NCBI GenBank assembly: GCA_027886185.1
Contig: WOAB01000142.1
Coordinates: forward strand, 2,852,001-2,916,000
Direction of reading: 5' to 3'
Origin: Rheum nobile
Lineage: Eukaryota; Streptophyta; Magnoliopsida; Caryophyllales; Polygonaceae
DNA length: 64,000 nucleotides
How positions within the stretch are numbered: position 1 is the first letter of the stretch; each line of letters starts with the position of its first letter. Under the pieces are notes generated by a model, which did no database searches, was not told the origin of the DNA, and was given only the letters and a program-made list of their open reading frames with translations. The translations under genes and the position numbers were made by a program. Positions 1 to 12,300 of this stretch are shown here, one piece after another.

Positions 1-296
1 ATAATTGATGATTACAATAAAATTTGAAATCAAATACTATAAATTTTCAATTAATCTATTATATATAATATATCTATTAAAACAAAATTTCCCTACTAAA
101 ACAAAACTTCTCTATTAATTAATTATTAGTAGATATTTTTTATCGTACTTATCTTATTTTCATTTATATTGTCACTAATTAGATATGTTTTTTATTTATT
201 TAATATTTTTTAAATGTGAAATTGATATATTTTTAATAATTACAAAATCTTAACAAAAAATTTATCAAGATCCACACGGGAAAACTAAGCTAGTTT
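1..296 (-). repeat. AT-rich dispersed repeat, three copies in window
   Basis: No gene is visible. Read on the minus strand this block starts near ACTAGCTTAGTTTTCCCGTG and runs into AT-rich DNA. The same order of words (AAAATATATCAATTTCACAT, then CTAATTAGTGACAATATAAA) recurs at 27985-28190, and the terminus with a shorter match recurs at 53497-53700. A fixed end followed by AT-rich sequence suggests a non-autonomous transposon, possibly Helitron-like. The class is a guess. Confidence 0.45.
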
Positions 297-896
297 TAAC
301 AAAATGGACAATAATGTGATGTATGGTTTAGATGACAAATACATGCTTATTAAATATGTCCAAATGTAATCGATGAGACTTTCTAAGGTAATAATGTGCT
401 TATATACAAGTTTTTTAGGCAATGTATGCTCTACGTTTTTTAAGTTTTAATGTTTTATTAATATATTGAGAGACTAATAAAAATACTAATATGATAGAAC
501 GGGCGTTATATACACGCTGGTTTTCGAACTTTTCGCACGCTGTTTGGTGTGCTAATGTTTGGCGTACATGCCTGATGCGCAAAAGTTTGGCGTGTAGGGA
601 GTAAAACAGTAAGAAATAGACAAAAGACTATAAAACTCACGCGCCATAATCTGGCGCATAGTGCGCTACCATGGGCGCGCTTGCTCCGTTTGAAAAAACG
701 ACTGTTGGGGGCCCATTTGGCGCGCCATAAAATGGCGCACCATACTAAAAACAATATAAAAAAAAATGCACTTTTTTCCATAATCATGTATAGAATTTCA
801 ATACGAGTCCGTACATATAAAATTCGTCTAAAACGGACATCGTTTGCCCCTCCAAAAGCCCAAAAAACAGAGCGTCAGGATGCTGGGAAGGATAAG

Positions 897-1285
897 CCGC
901 GACCGCGGCCAAGAAGCACCAGGCGCGGCCAAGGAAGAATTCGTTGGAGTGCCAGGAAGAGTAAGCCGCGGGCTCGGCTAGGAGAACCGCGATCGCGGCT
1001 AGGAGACTTGCAAAGCCGCGATTGCGGTTCTCCTAGCCGCGCCGCGGCTTACTCTTCCTGGCACTCCAACGAATTCTTCCTTGGCCGCGCCTGCTGCTTC
1101 TTGGCCGCGGGCGCGGCTAGGAGAACCGCGATCGCGGATAGGAGAATCGTGAACCGTGATCTTCTGCGTCCTTCCTGACTTGCAAAGCCGCGATCACGGT
1201 TCTCCTAGCCGCGCCCGCGGCTTACTCTTCCTGGCACTCCAGCGAATTCTTCATTGGCCGCGCCTGCGGCTTACTCTTCCTAGCG
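897..1285. repeat. GC-rich hairpin with partial repeat
   Basis: Arms of about 93 bp (908-1000 and 1014-1106) are inverted copies with only about four differences, separated by a 13-nt loop. A third, partial copy of the right arm follows at about 1187-1275. The sequence is dominated by CCGCGATCGCGG-type palindromes and by repeated GCTAGGAGAACCGCG and CAGGAAGAGTAAGCCGCG words. It is far more GC-rich than its surroundings. It codes for nothing recognisable. Confidence 0.8.
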
Positions 1286-1294
1286 CATTGTAGT

Positions 1295-1925
1295 TAGGGG
1301 TGAGCAAACGGATCGATCCGATCCGTTATACTGGATATCCGGTTCAAAAAATTTACAAAATCTCGATCCGTATCCGGTCCGTTTTGAAATGGATATCCGG
1401 TAAAAAGGACCCGGATCGGATCGGATATCTGAGCCGGATATCCGAATTATCTGATTACTACAAATCTATTAAAAATAAATCAATATATTCATTTTTTAAA
1501 TTCAAAAGTAATAAATTTGTAAATTAAGAAATAAAATTTGTAGGTTGTTTCTTAATTTGTTCGTACGATTTAAATTATATACACACTTATTATTCATATG
1601 AAAATGTATTTACAATATTTTACTTGGACAACAATATAAATATGTGATTAAGGATGTAAAATTTATTAATATATTACTCAATATATTAGTTATAATAAAC
1701 AAATTTATGATTATAAATATTATATGAATAGTATCGGATATTTTCGGATATCCGATAAGCTAAATATCTCGTTCCGTATCCGGTTCAAGTATCCGGCAAA
1801 ATCACCCGGATCGGATCGGATACGGATAAAAACTTAAAGGATATTTTCGGATACGGATTTTTAGGATACGGATCGACGGATTTTCGGATCGGATCAGCCG
1901 AATCGGATATATTTGCTCACCCCTA
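1295..1925. mobile_element. hAT-type MITE with perfect 8-bp TSD
   Basis: The element has a perfect 14-bp terminal inverted repeat TAGGGGTGAGCAAA and is flanked by the direct repeat ATTGTAGT (1287-1294 and 1926-1933). An 8-bp duplication plus this terminus is characteristic of hAT elements. It is 631 bp long and has no coding capacity. Both subterminal regions are built from variants of CGGATATCCG and GGATCGGATC, with an AT-rich middle. It is inserted just after the GC-rich hairpin block. Confidence 0.9.
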
Positions 1926-2076
1926 ATTGTAGTGAATTTTTTTGGTATTTTCTGCATTTTTCTATTATAATTTTGTATAAAATTTTAATACGAGTCCATA
2001 CATCTAAAATTCATCCAAAACGGATATCGTTTTCCCCTCCAAAAAGCCAAAAAAACGAGAATAAAAACTTTATATA

Positions 2077-2558
2077 CTATAGTATTTTATTATATTTTGT
2101 ATATTTATACTTATATATTATAGTATTTCATTATATTTCATATAGTTACATTATATATTATAGTATTTCATATAGTTACACTTATATAGTATAGTATTTC
2201 ATTAAATTTCGTATAGTTACACGTATGTACTATAGTATTTCATTATATTTCATATAGTTATACTTATGTACTATAGTATTTCATTAAATCTAGTATACTT
2301 AGACTTATATACTATAGTATTTCATTAAATTTCATATAGTTACACTTATGTAGTATAGTATTTTATTAAATCTAGTATACTTAGACTTATATACTGTAGT
2401 ATTTCATTAAATCTAGTATATTACACTTATATAGTATAGTATTTTATTAAATTTCATATAGTTATACTTATGTACTATAGTATTTTATTATATTTCATAT
2501 AGTTACACTTATGTACTATAGTATTTCATTAAATCTAGTATACTTAAACTTATATATT
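2077..2558. repeat. Tandem array of ~41-bp units
   Basis: About twelve units begin ACTATAGTATTTCATTA or close variants. Two subtypes differ in the second half: one ends TTCATATAGTTACACTTATG, the other TCTAGTATACTTAGACTTAT. They partly alternate, so some amplification was in dimers. One unit is shortened. The array is AT-rich with no coding sign. Confidence 0.85.
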
Positions 2559-2881
2559 ATGGGCATTTAGTTGGGGCAGTCATTCAAGGCCCAATTAAAG
2601 GCCCACACGTTTCGTACGCCATATTTTGGCGTGTCAAATTTTTACTCTGTTTTTGATACGCTTCCTTTTGGCGTACTAATTTTATCACATTTTTTTCCAA
2701 ACACTACCCTTATGCCTGCACGCCTATTTTTGGCGCATCAAATCGCGTGTATAAGGCTAAAAACTTGCGTGTATATAGGGTCTGCCTATGATAAACATAT
2801 GGCGTTTTTTTATTATAAATCTTTTACACTAAGTTATGATAAATAAGCTTGGGTTGAACTTGCGTGTATATAGGGTCTGCC

Positions 2882-4855
2882 AATTAACTTTTCATTTCAA
2901 ACAAATTAAGGGTACATTTGTTTCTATAGCATAGATATAAGAAATGGATTGAGTCAAACCGAATTTGTTGTTTGGTAGATATAGGGATGTAAATTAAATT
3001 GATTTAGGGTATGGCTCATATCAGCTCACAATACTACTTTCCATAGCCATCTAAAAATAAAGTTATGACCTAAACTTAATTTTATTCCTTGCATATGTTG
3101 TGTTGATATCATTCCAAAATTATATCAAATACAAAGTCTTAGAAATCACTTAACCATATTTCTCATACACAGTCTGACTCCTATTATAATACTAAACGAG
3201 TCCTATGAAGTTTGGATATGTGAACATATATTCATTGTTCATGCATGCTCGTGTTTAAAGTAGGGACAGACACAAGGGGCGCCACATTTTTTTTTAAATA
3301 TAAAAAATATAAATCTATAAATTAAGAATTGAAAAATGAAATATGGAGGTAGGCTTGTAATTAGACAAATTATATATTCAAAAAGTAATAAAAAGGCTAC
3401 AATAATTACTTGAATCATGGATTATGACTTATAAAGATTAGAAATATAAAAAATGTTGGAAATAAAACATACTAAAAAAGTTTACCGTTATAATTTAGTT
3501 CGTGTTAATCTTAATTGTCTATGTTTTGTGCTTATTAGGACGTTCTAATCAAGTTGTTCTTGTAAGAAACTAAAAACGTATATTGAAAAAAATGTATAGT
3601 CATTTTATTAGATTAAAAATATTATTGTGAGATTTTAGAATATAACACCTCAAAAAAAAGTTATTATAATAATAAAAAAAACTATTCCTTAGTATTTTAT
3701 ATATATTGTGATACTAATTTATTTCTATCCCACTGAACTGAAATTCTGTATCCGTTACTGGTTTAAAGGCCAACAATTTGATAAGTTGAGTCAAAATAGA
3801 CTTAAATATAAGTTTGAGTTACTATGATTTCATGATTAGACAGATATATCTTTCGTATTAACATGAAATCGTACCAAGTAAAAATTTTAGTGCAAATTCT
3901 TTTGATGGACTTATTTGGCAAAATGTCAACTTTGTGGTACAAAGTGCAAATCATAGAAATGGGGTCGGAGAAGGAAGTGAGTACACGCGCCGAGCGTGAA
4001 AAAGTGAAACTGAGATGGATGGTAGGTTCCAGCTCATCATCAGCACCAATCACTGTTTTCCTCTTTTCTTTGTTGTGGCTTTTTAGTTTTTACCCGCACC
4101 AGATTTTCTTCGAGTTCTGCCTACCAAACAATAATTACATTTATCAGAAGAAATGAAGAAAATTGAATTGAAAAGGAAGATTTTTATCTGAAAAGTTAAA
4201 GGTTGGTAATATTTCAACCATTGAAAATTAAATAGATTATTATTTAGAATCCAGGACAATTTTTATTTGACGTATCAAATAGTGTTTTCATCACTCTTTA
4301 CAATTCACTATTTGACATATTGAATCAGAAGATATGAAGAAAATTGAATTGAAAAATAAGAATATTGTTATGCTCTAAAAAAAAGTAATATTGTTACGGT
4401 TTTTCTAGTGTGTTTACAGATACATGCTAATAAGTTAAAATAGAAAATTATTTTTAAAATATTATTTAAAAGAGAATGAATAAATCCTTAAAAAAATTAA
4501 GTTAATAATTAAAAAAATTATTACTAAAAATAGAATTTTCAGAGATTAGAAAAAACCATATTGTTATTGGCAATCCAAATTACAAAAATCTTTGGAGAGT
4601 AAATTTTACTGTATTTGAAACATTTCACATTCATTTGATTTTATTTTAAAAAAAATATAAACCAAAGAGGAAAAGAATCACTAAACATGAATGAAGTAAT
4701 AAGTAAGGAATCGATTTAAAAGGAGAATATATTTGAAAGTAAATATGTGAGAATGCTGAATAATCTAACCATGTAGGATTCATATGTAGAAGGTCTACAC
4801 CTATTTGTTAAGCCATGAATAATAGTTGATCTCCAAAAGATCTTTAATGGTTTTA
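2882..4855. other. AT-rich intergenic DNA, no gene seen
   Basis: Stop codons are frequent in all frames, and I recognise no domain, RNA gene or defined transposon border. Short open frames around 3800-4150 overlap on both strands and have no support. A GTTTGTTTGGTAG-like word near 4860 belongs to the next feature. Confidence 0.6.
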
Positions 4856-5005
4856 GGGCTTGTTTGGTAGAGATGAAATGAGAGTTGAAGGGGCATTAAG
4901 TGAGTTGAAAATTAAGCAAATCCCTCACCCTCACCCCTCAACATTAATGAAAAATGGAGTTGAAGTGCCCCCTTCAATTTCAACCCATTTTAACCGAACG
5001 GAGCC
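4856..5005. mobile_element. Possible Tourist-like MITE
   Basis: This 150-bp foldback starts GGGCTTGTTTGGT and ends in the imperfect complement ACCGAACGGAGCC. It is flanked by TTA on both sides (4853-4855, 5006-5008). TTA duplications with a GGGCTTGTTTGG-like end fit PIF/Harbinger (Tourist) MITEs. The terminal repeat is degraded and 3-bp flanks can match by chance. Confidence 0.45.
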
Positions 5006-5257
5006 TTAATATTATTTTATTAGAAGAGGTTCAAGATCAGTCAAATTTGATTCTACTCCGGGAATTCTCATAAAGCAGATTTCTGGGAATTCTCATAAAG
5101 CAGATTTTAAAAAGTAAAGCCGGATTATGTGCTCGTCTCGTGCTTGTTACGGGATAAAACACGTTATTTGGAGTATAAGAGAGCTGAAACACTTTGTTTC
5201 ACATCTACAAAAGCAAAACAAAAAAATAAAAAAAGTGTCACGCAACGCGTGGCGCTC

Positions 5258-6486
5258 AGGTTAACGGCCATGACCTAGGAGATGAAGAGTCTCAATATTG
5301 CTTTTCTGAGAAGCCAGAAAGTCTGCAGCTTGATTAGTTTCACGATAGCATTGACGGATTTTCACTTCTTCAAAGTAAGCAGAAAATCTTCTAATATCTC
5401 TGATAATCATATCAATCTCGCAAGGGGTGTCCCAGATACCTTGTATTGCATTAATGATGTATTGCATTAATGACATCGAGGCTGTCTCCTTCAATTGTAA
5501 TCTTCTTAATACCAAGCCGATGTGCCTAAGCCACACCCGCCCACATCGAAATTGCTTATGCTTGTAAGATTGAAATTGCCATGATCTTTATACTATCCAT
5601 ACAGATAATATTACTATCCTTATCCCTACTAATATAACCTATTTTCGAATCAACATTTTTACTTTTTGAGGCATCAAAATTTAGTTTTAAGTGATCTCTT
5701 GCAGGTTTTGACCAAGCTATAATTTCATTTCTGTCACCCAGTTTGCTTATCTTGTTTTCTAATTCAGCATTTTTAAATATTCTATAAGAAGCTATAGTGG
5801 GACCATAATTGGGTAAATCTTGTGTTGTATTTCGAAATATTATCGCATTTCGATAGTTCCATATATGCCACCAGGCAAAACATGTGAGTTCAAAGTTAGT
5901 ACTGGCTCCTCAGTTTTAAGACAAATTATCGATAAAATTTTCACCTATCGTTATAGTATTTATATTTTCGTTGAGTGCTTTTACAGTTTCATTCAGAATC
6001 CTTTTAGTGTATGCACATTTGGAAAAAAGATGGTTCCTATCCTCATTTGAAGTTTTACATAAGATGCATTGTGCATAGACTCTATTATAATATCTATTAA
6101 GCCTTTCTTTGGTGGGTAGGGAGTCAAAACAAACTTTTCAGAGGAAATGTTTGACTTTGGGAGGAATATTTAACTTCCAAATCCAGCCCAAGTTTCTATT
6201 ACTATTTTTAAGAGTATGGTTTTGGAGTGACCATGTTGCAGATTTTACTGAATATTTTCCATTTGGTGAGGGTTTCCAAACTAATTGATCCTCAAAGTTG
6301 TGGATCGGAATCTGTACTTCTTTTATTTTTTCTACTATATGTGTATACAATAAATTAGAGAGCCTAATCACATTCCATTCTTTATTTTCAGATTTAAAAA
6401 TCTGATACTTTTAATGGTGGATTGTCTGTTTTCATGATATGATTTATGCTAGTATTATACACCCACCTCTCGTTCCATAAATTTAC
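5258..6486 (-). pseudogene. L1-like LINE 3' part: zf-RVT and RNase H remnants
   Basis: On the minus strand the reading shows a zf-RVT-type stretch (NLWNERWVYN, then LVWKPSPNGKYSVKSA and LNIPPKVKHFL), an IWNYRNAIIFR motif, and a plant LINE RNase H domain (LKLNFDASKSKNVDSKIGY, ITIEGDSLDVINAI, CYRETNQAADFLA). Several stop codons interrupt it. Known L1-type plant LINEs have RT, zf-RVT and then RNase H, so this is the 3' end with the RT missing here. The upstream part continues beyond the inserted MULE at 17299. No poly(A) tail or target duplication is identified. Confidence 0.85.
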
Positions 6487-7003
6487 ACGATTTCTATTTT
6501 GCGCACCGGCAAAATTTCTATTTAACGCACTAGTTCATCCATGACGGACGAAACATGTTCATCTGTGATAGACGAAGCATGTTCATTCGTGACGGATGAA
6601 CATGTTTCGTCCGTCACGGATGAACATGCTGATCCGCGATACGATTTTGGAATTGCCATAACTTTTGATTCCCTAGTCCAAACGCGCTGAAATTTGGAGG
6701 AGTTATAGTTGACATCTTGATCTTTAATCTGACGTTGGAATCACTCAATTTGGGATTATATAGAAAAAGTTATACTTCTCCAAAGACAGGACAAAAAATA
6801 GAGATCTTTTAAGCGTCAGGGAAAATACAATAGCATTTAAGTCGACTTACAATATCATTGAAATCATGGATCACAATAGAATTACAATGTGCGAGTACAA
6901 TATCATTTAAGTCGGCTTGCGACCTCGTCTCTTTTTTGTGCAAGAAGGTCTTAATGCCATCAGCTGAGGAACAAATGGATCATATAGACAAGCAGCAGAG
7001 ACA
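6487..7003 (+). repeat. Left long TIR of the split MULE
   Basis: This arm is the inverted copy of 16787-17298. Near the tip are about four variants of a 24-bp unit built on TTCATCCGTGACGGACGAAA, in alternating orientation. The arm also contains a hydrophilic C-terminal coding exon (minus strand, complement of 6931-7008) ending CTKKRRGRKPT. Confidence 0.8.
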
Positions 7004-7008
7004 TCATG
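7004..7008. repeat. 5-bp target duplication of the gypsy element
   Basis: TCATG here is repeated at 15623-15627, directly outside the TG...CA ends of the LTR element. A 5-bp duplication is standard for LTR retrotransposons. Confidence 0.85.
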
Positions 7009-9297
7009 TGTAACACCCCCAAATTTCAATCCGTTTGGAAAGGTATTACCACCAGTGACCCCGGTTTCCATACCGAAGTCACCCCAGGCTTTACCGGTTT
7101 CAACGCAATTCATAAACAACGGTTAAGATATAAATATCAAAACCTTTAATTAAAACATATGTCTGGGGATTACATCCCAATCCCCATAGGACAAAACAGA
7201 ATATTTAGCGGAAGTCTTTATAAAAATACATGGGTCTTGATCATAAAAGATCACCCGCCAAGGATCGTAGCCTGATAAATTGTTAAAACACCGTTTACTT
7301 TTATAGTCATTCTAGCCTCCATTCCTCGGATGCTTATCTGATGTGCCGAATCGAACGGATGACACCAGCCAACCATGCAGAGAATAATTACGGTTGGTTA
7401 GTCTAATGAAAGACTACACAAGGGTACAAAGCAGAGTGGTTCGAAGCAGTCATATTAGGTTAGACCCATCGCTTGTCGAACAATAACCGATGACGATAGT
7501 CAACCATCATACTCCTACTGGAATATATTAAGCAGCATGATCAAGAGAAGATTATGAAAGACTGAGTCTTACAGCAATCAACCTAAAAGAAGACTCCAAT
7601 GAATTGAGTCTTATCGGAATTATGACAAATGTTGGGGAACATAATAATCTCATACAAGTGTTCAACAACGACTAGATGTTTCGGTTCACGACCAACCTCA
7701 CCGCAATAATGCGAATCCAGATTGGAAAGAGAACGTACTCTGATCAAGTCAAGACGAGTTTTTTCTAGCTACACTATTCCCTAGCTGTACTACTCGTCTG
7801 AGGTTTATTAATCATGTGTGCTCGGGCACTTATCTTATTTAATTCCAAAACGCACATCACGTTATAGGCTTTTAATTATATGCCTGCCGACAGCGGGACA
7901 TACTTCTGATAGGGACGAATCCCAAGTTTGTAGCACCAACTTCGTGCCACCATCTCTATACCAAGTACAGAGAAAGGTCATGACCCACCAAATGGTCTTT
8001 GAGTTTAGAACTCTTAGCACCATTTTCATTATCAAGAAACGACTAGACCTCAATTTAGTCCATCGCTCCTACGAATACTCGTGCTAACTAAACAGTCCAA
8101 GCACAACAATAATCATATCAAAGCCCTCAGGCCAAAATATATATATTTATAATAACGTTGTTCTAACTGATATACAACCTATTATAATATCATATTCCTT
8201 TTATATCATTTAGTAAAACTGTCCCCAACAATTCAATAAATCATTCCAAATCAATTAACAATTAAGCAATTGATAATCAATGTACATATGGAATGATGAG
8301 TAAGAGCGAACCGCCACTTGCCTTAGATTGCAGAAAGCTTAACGAGCTCTTAAAGACGACGATTCTCGGGTCTGATCAGGGACAAATCTTGGATCTCAAA
8401 TCCTTCTGGAATGGCCCATAATAAGACCCTAAATTAGATTCAATATCTACATATACGAATCTAACGGAATACGAAACAAATCAAGGAACGAGGTTTCGAT
8501 CCATGCCCAAACACCCAAAACACACACTCGGCACCATGAACCACGCTTGCCGCGGGGTGCGGCGGTCATGGGGCCGCGGGGTACGGTGCCTGGACAGAGG
8601 CGAAAAATAGTGGTGGCAACGAGGAGAACTCACCCAAATCGACCCCCTTCGACTTCGATTCGTTCTTGGCTTAGATTCCCTCTTTCTAAAGATATAAACC
8701 ACCTCTTAGAATCACCCTTTCCTTGCTCGAAAAGAGGTTCGAACAAGCTCTCAAACCAGCTTCAAGTTCAGCAAAGAAAATGGAGATTTCCTGATGTGGA
8801 AGATGACTGAGGAGCTAACTTCTGGCTCAATTCTGCTCCATCTCACCTCCTTAAATAGGTCCGACGAGTTGCACACCAGTTAGACACAGGTACCATGATT
8901 CATTCAAGCTAGGTAGAGTAGGCATAGCAAGTCAGCAAAGCTACGAAAAGCCCAGCCACAAATGCTTGCAGGTCGACGCAACTGCTCGGTTCTGGCCTTT
9001 GCCGCGGGGTGCGGCGCCCCTCCCACCGCTGGGTGCGGTGAAGGCCAGAATCGGCCACGACGCTTTTCTGACATTTTTACCTTAAGTGGTAAATGTTTTT
9101 AACGTCGGGTTAAATATATTCGTACACGAACGACCTTTTAGCCCAAAATCACCTTAACTGTATTTTATATTGCTCAGAAAATATTACAGAGACCAAACAT
9201 CTCACAGGATGTCCATATCTCCTCTGAATTTAATCTGTCTTGCAACATGGGCTTAGGAAAATTTCAAAATTATTCCTACAAAACGAGGGATATTACA
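7009..9297 (-). repeat. 3' LTR of the gypsy element (full length, 2289 bp)
   Basis: The LTR begins TGTAACACCCCC and ends GAGGGATATTACA on the plus strand. Positions about 8310-9297 are about 97% identical to 14636-15622. Positions 7009-8309 have no counterpart in the other LTR, but resemble the LTRs at 55799-58840 (inverted) and 58841-60955. GCCGCGGGGTGCGGC-type GC blocks occur near 8548 and 9001. Confidence 0.9.
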
Positions 9298-9311
9298 TTA
9301 CCTCCCCCTTA
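9298..9311 (-). promoter_or_regulatory. Polypurine tract of the gypsy element
   Basis: On the minus strand TTTTAAGGGGGAGG directly precedes the 3' LTR start TGTAATATCCC, as expected for the plus-strand DNA primer. It overlaps the stop codon of the polyprotein. Confidence 0.75.
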
Positions 9312-12300
9312 AAAGAAGTTTCGACCCCGAAACTTAGGTCGTAAACATCTCAGGAAAGCGTCCCAGGTAACTTCCTCGGATCCGGACTTGGACCATAGAA
9401 TTCGTACCAATGGTACGATCTTGTTACGCAAGTGCTTCTCACGGCACTCGAGAATACGCACAGGTATCTCTTCATAAGTACCATTTGCTTGAATCTCAAT
9501 GTCTTCATAGCTCAGCACATGAGACTCATCTGGTACGTACTTCCTCAACAAGGATACGTGGAACACATTATGCACAGGATGCGCCGATGGCGGCAATGCC
9601 AAACGGTATGCAAGGGATCCCACTCTATCGAGGATTTCAAATGGTCCCACGTAGCGAGGGTTAAGCTTCCCACGCTTACCAAATCTGAACACGCCTTTGG
9701 ATGGCAAAATTCTGACAAAGACTTTGTCGCCAACTTCAAATTCAACATTCCTACGTCTTGGATCGGCGTAAGACTTCTGTTGACTTTGAGCGGTCTACAT
9801 TCTTTGTCTGATCAAAGCAATATCTGAAGCAGTTCTCTCGACCAACTCTGGTCCGAGTAAAATCTTGTCGGCATTCTCATCCCAACAAATTGGCGATTTA
9901 CACTTGCGACCATACAAAGCTTCAAATAGAGCCATCTTGATAGTAGCGTGCCGGTTATTATTGTATGTGAACTCGATTAGACTTAAGTTGTCCTCCCAGC
10001 TAGTCGGACGATCGAGTACACATGCTCTCAACATATCTTCCAAGGTCTGGATAGTTCTCTCAGACTGTCCATCCGTCTGAGGATGAAATGCAGTGCTGAA
10101 CCTTAGCTCGGTTCCCATGGCCTTGTGGAGTTCCTTCCAGAATCTCGATGTAAAATGGCCATCACGATCCGATACAATGGTCTTAGGAATACCATGTAAG
10201 CGGACAATGTCGTGCAAAAACACTCCAGCTAGCTTTTGGACTCCCCAGGTTGACTTAATAGCCACGAAGTGAGCACTCTTTGTGAGCCTGTCAATGATAA
10301 CCCAAATAGCATCTTTCTGACTCTTAGTCTTGGGTAATCCTGTGACAAAATCCATTGCGATATCTTCCCATTTCCATTCTGAAACTGGAAGAGGTAGCAA
10401 TTCACCACCTGGTCTACGGTGTTCTATCTTGACCTTCTGACAAGTCAAGCATTTCGCCACGAATTCTGCCACATCCCACTTCATGTTGGGCCACCAGAAC
10501 TTCATTCTGAGGTCCTTGTACATTTTACTAGAGCCTGGATGTACAGAATAAGCTGATGAATGAGCTTCCCTCATTACCAATTGGCGAAGATCATCAATGT
10601 CAGGCATACAAACTCGGTTCTGAAACCAGAGTGATCCATCCTCCTGAATCACAAAACCGGGAGCTTTCCCGTTCAACGCTTCACAGCTCAACTTTACCAA
10701 AACTATATCATCAATTTGTTTTTCTCGAATCTGATCAAATAGTGTAGCCTGAATTTTCAACATATTCAGGTATCTTCTACGTTGATCATACAACAGTTCA
10801 ACTTCACACACCATTTGATTCAGTTTGGTTTGAGTAGTGAGGAGAGCTACTACTGTCTCGTGCGGTGTCTTCCGGCTCAGTGCATCGGCTACTACATTAG
10901 CCTTGCCCGGATGATACAACAATTCAAGATCATAATCCTTGAGCAGCTCTAACCAGCGTCGTTGCCTCATGTTCAACTCTTTCTGAGTGAATACGTACTT
11001 GAGACTCTTGTGATCGGTGAAGACTTGGCATTTCACACCATAGAGATAATGCCTCCAAATCTTCAACGCGAACACTACCGCCGCTAGTTCCAGATCATGC
11101 GTCGGATAGTTTTCTTCATAGGTTTTTAGTTGCCTTGATGCATAAGCAATCACCTTGCCTTTCCGCATCAACACACATCCTAAACCATTCTTAGAAGCAT
11201 CACTATAGACTACATATCCGTCATTTCCTTCTGGTAATGTTAACACTGGTGTCGAGGTCAATCGTCGTTTTAATTCTTGAAAACTGGCCTCGCACTTGTC
11301 AGTCCAGACACACTTTTTATGGACCTTGCGGAGTAAACCGGTCATGGGTAGAGCGATCTTGGAAAATCCCTCTACAAACTGTCTATAATATCCGACAAGT
11401 CCAAGAAAACTACGTACCTCTTTCACGTTCTGAGGCCGCTTCCAGTTGGCTACCGCCTCTATCTTTTGGGGATCAACCATCACTCCATTCTCGTTGATCA
11501 CATGGCCTAAGAAGGCCACTTCCTTAATCCAGAAGTCACACTTAGACAATTTAGCATATAGCTCATTTTGTCTAAGGATTGACAACACAATCCGCAGGTG
11601 TTCCTCGTGAACTTCCTCGTTCGGGGAATAAATCAAAATATCATCAATGAAAACCACCACGAACTTATCTAGGTACTGATGAAAGCATCGATTCATCAGG
11701 TCCATGAAGACCGCTGGAGCATTGGTAAGTCCAAATGGCATAACTACGAACTCATAGTGGCCATACCTTGTCCGGAATGCAGTCCTCGGAATATCTTCCT
11801 CACGAATTCTGAGCTGATGGTAACCAGATCTCAGATCGATCTTGGAAAAGACTTTAGCTCCTTGCAGCTGATCTAGCAAATCGTCAATCCTTGGTAAAGG
11901 ATACTTGTTCTTGATCGTGACTTTATTCAACTCTCGGTAGTCGATGCAAAGCCGAAACGATCCATCTTTCTTCTTGACAAACAAGACCGGAGCACCCCAA
12001 GGCGATGTACTCGGCCTTATATAGCCTTTGTCTAAAATATCCTCTAATTGCTTCTTCAATTCCTGCATCTCAGCAGGTGCCATTCTATATGGTGCCTTAG
12101 AAATTGGAGCAGTACTTGGTTCAAGATCAATTGAAAACTCTACAATACGATGCGGGGGTAATCCAAGAATCTCTTCTGGAAAGACATCCGGAAATTCCCG
12201 AATCACAGGAATATCAAGAACTGATGGTTCATCTTTCGTGGGCTCGTCCAAATAGCAAAGGTACCCGACACAACCTTGACGAAGTAGCTTAAACACAACC

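Larger units (their letters stand above)
495..2881. mobile_element. Candidate non-autonomous MULE-like element
   Basis: The left end (ATATACACGCTGG near 505) and the right end (complement of ACTTGCGTGTATATAGGG, at 2762 and again at 2860) form imperfect terminal inverted repeats. The right terminus is directly duplicated about 98 bp apart. Both subterminal regions carry short interrupted palindromes of the type CGCC-N7/9-GGCG (641-657, 721-738, 2615-2633, 2657-2675, 2718-2738). No transposase is present. The exact borders and target duplication are not resolved. Confidence 0.45.

Noticed and set aside
2077..2558. CRISPR-like array
   Set aside because: Units are contiguous without unique spacers, AT-rich, and in a plant transposon.
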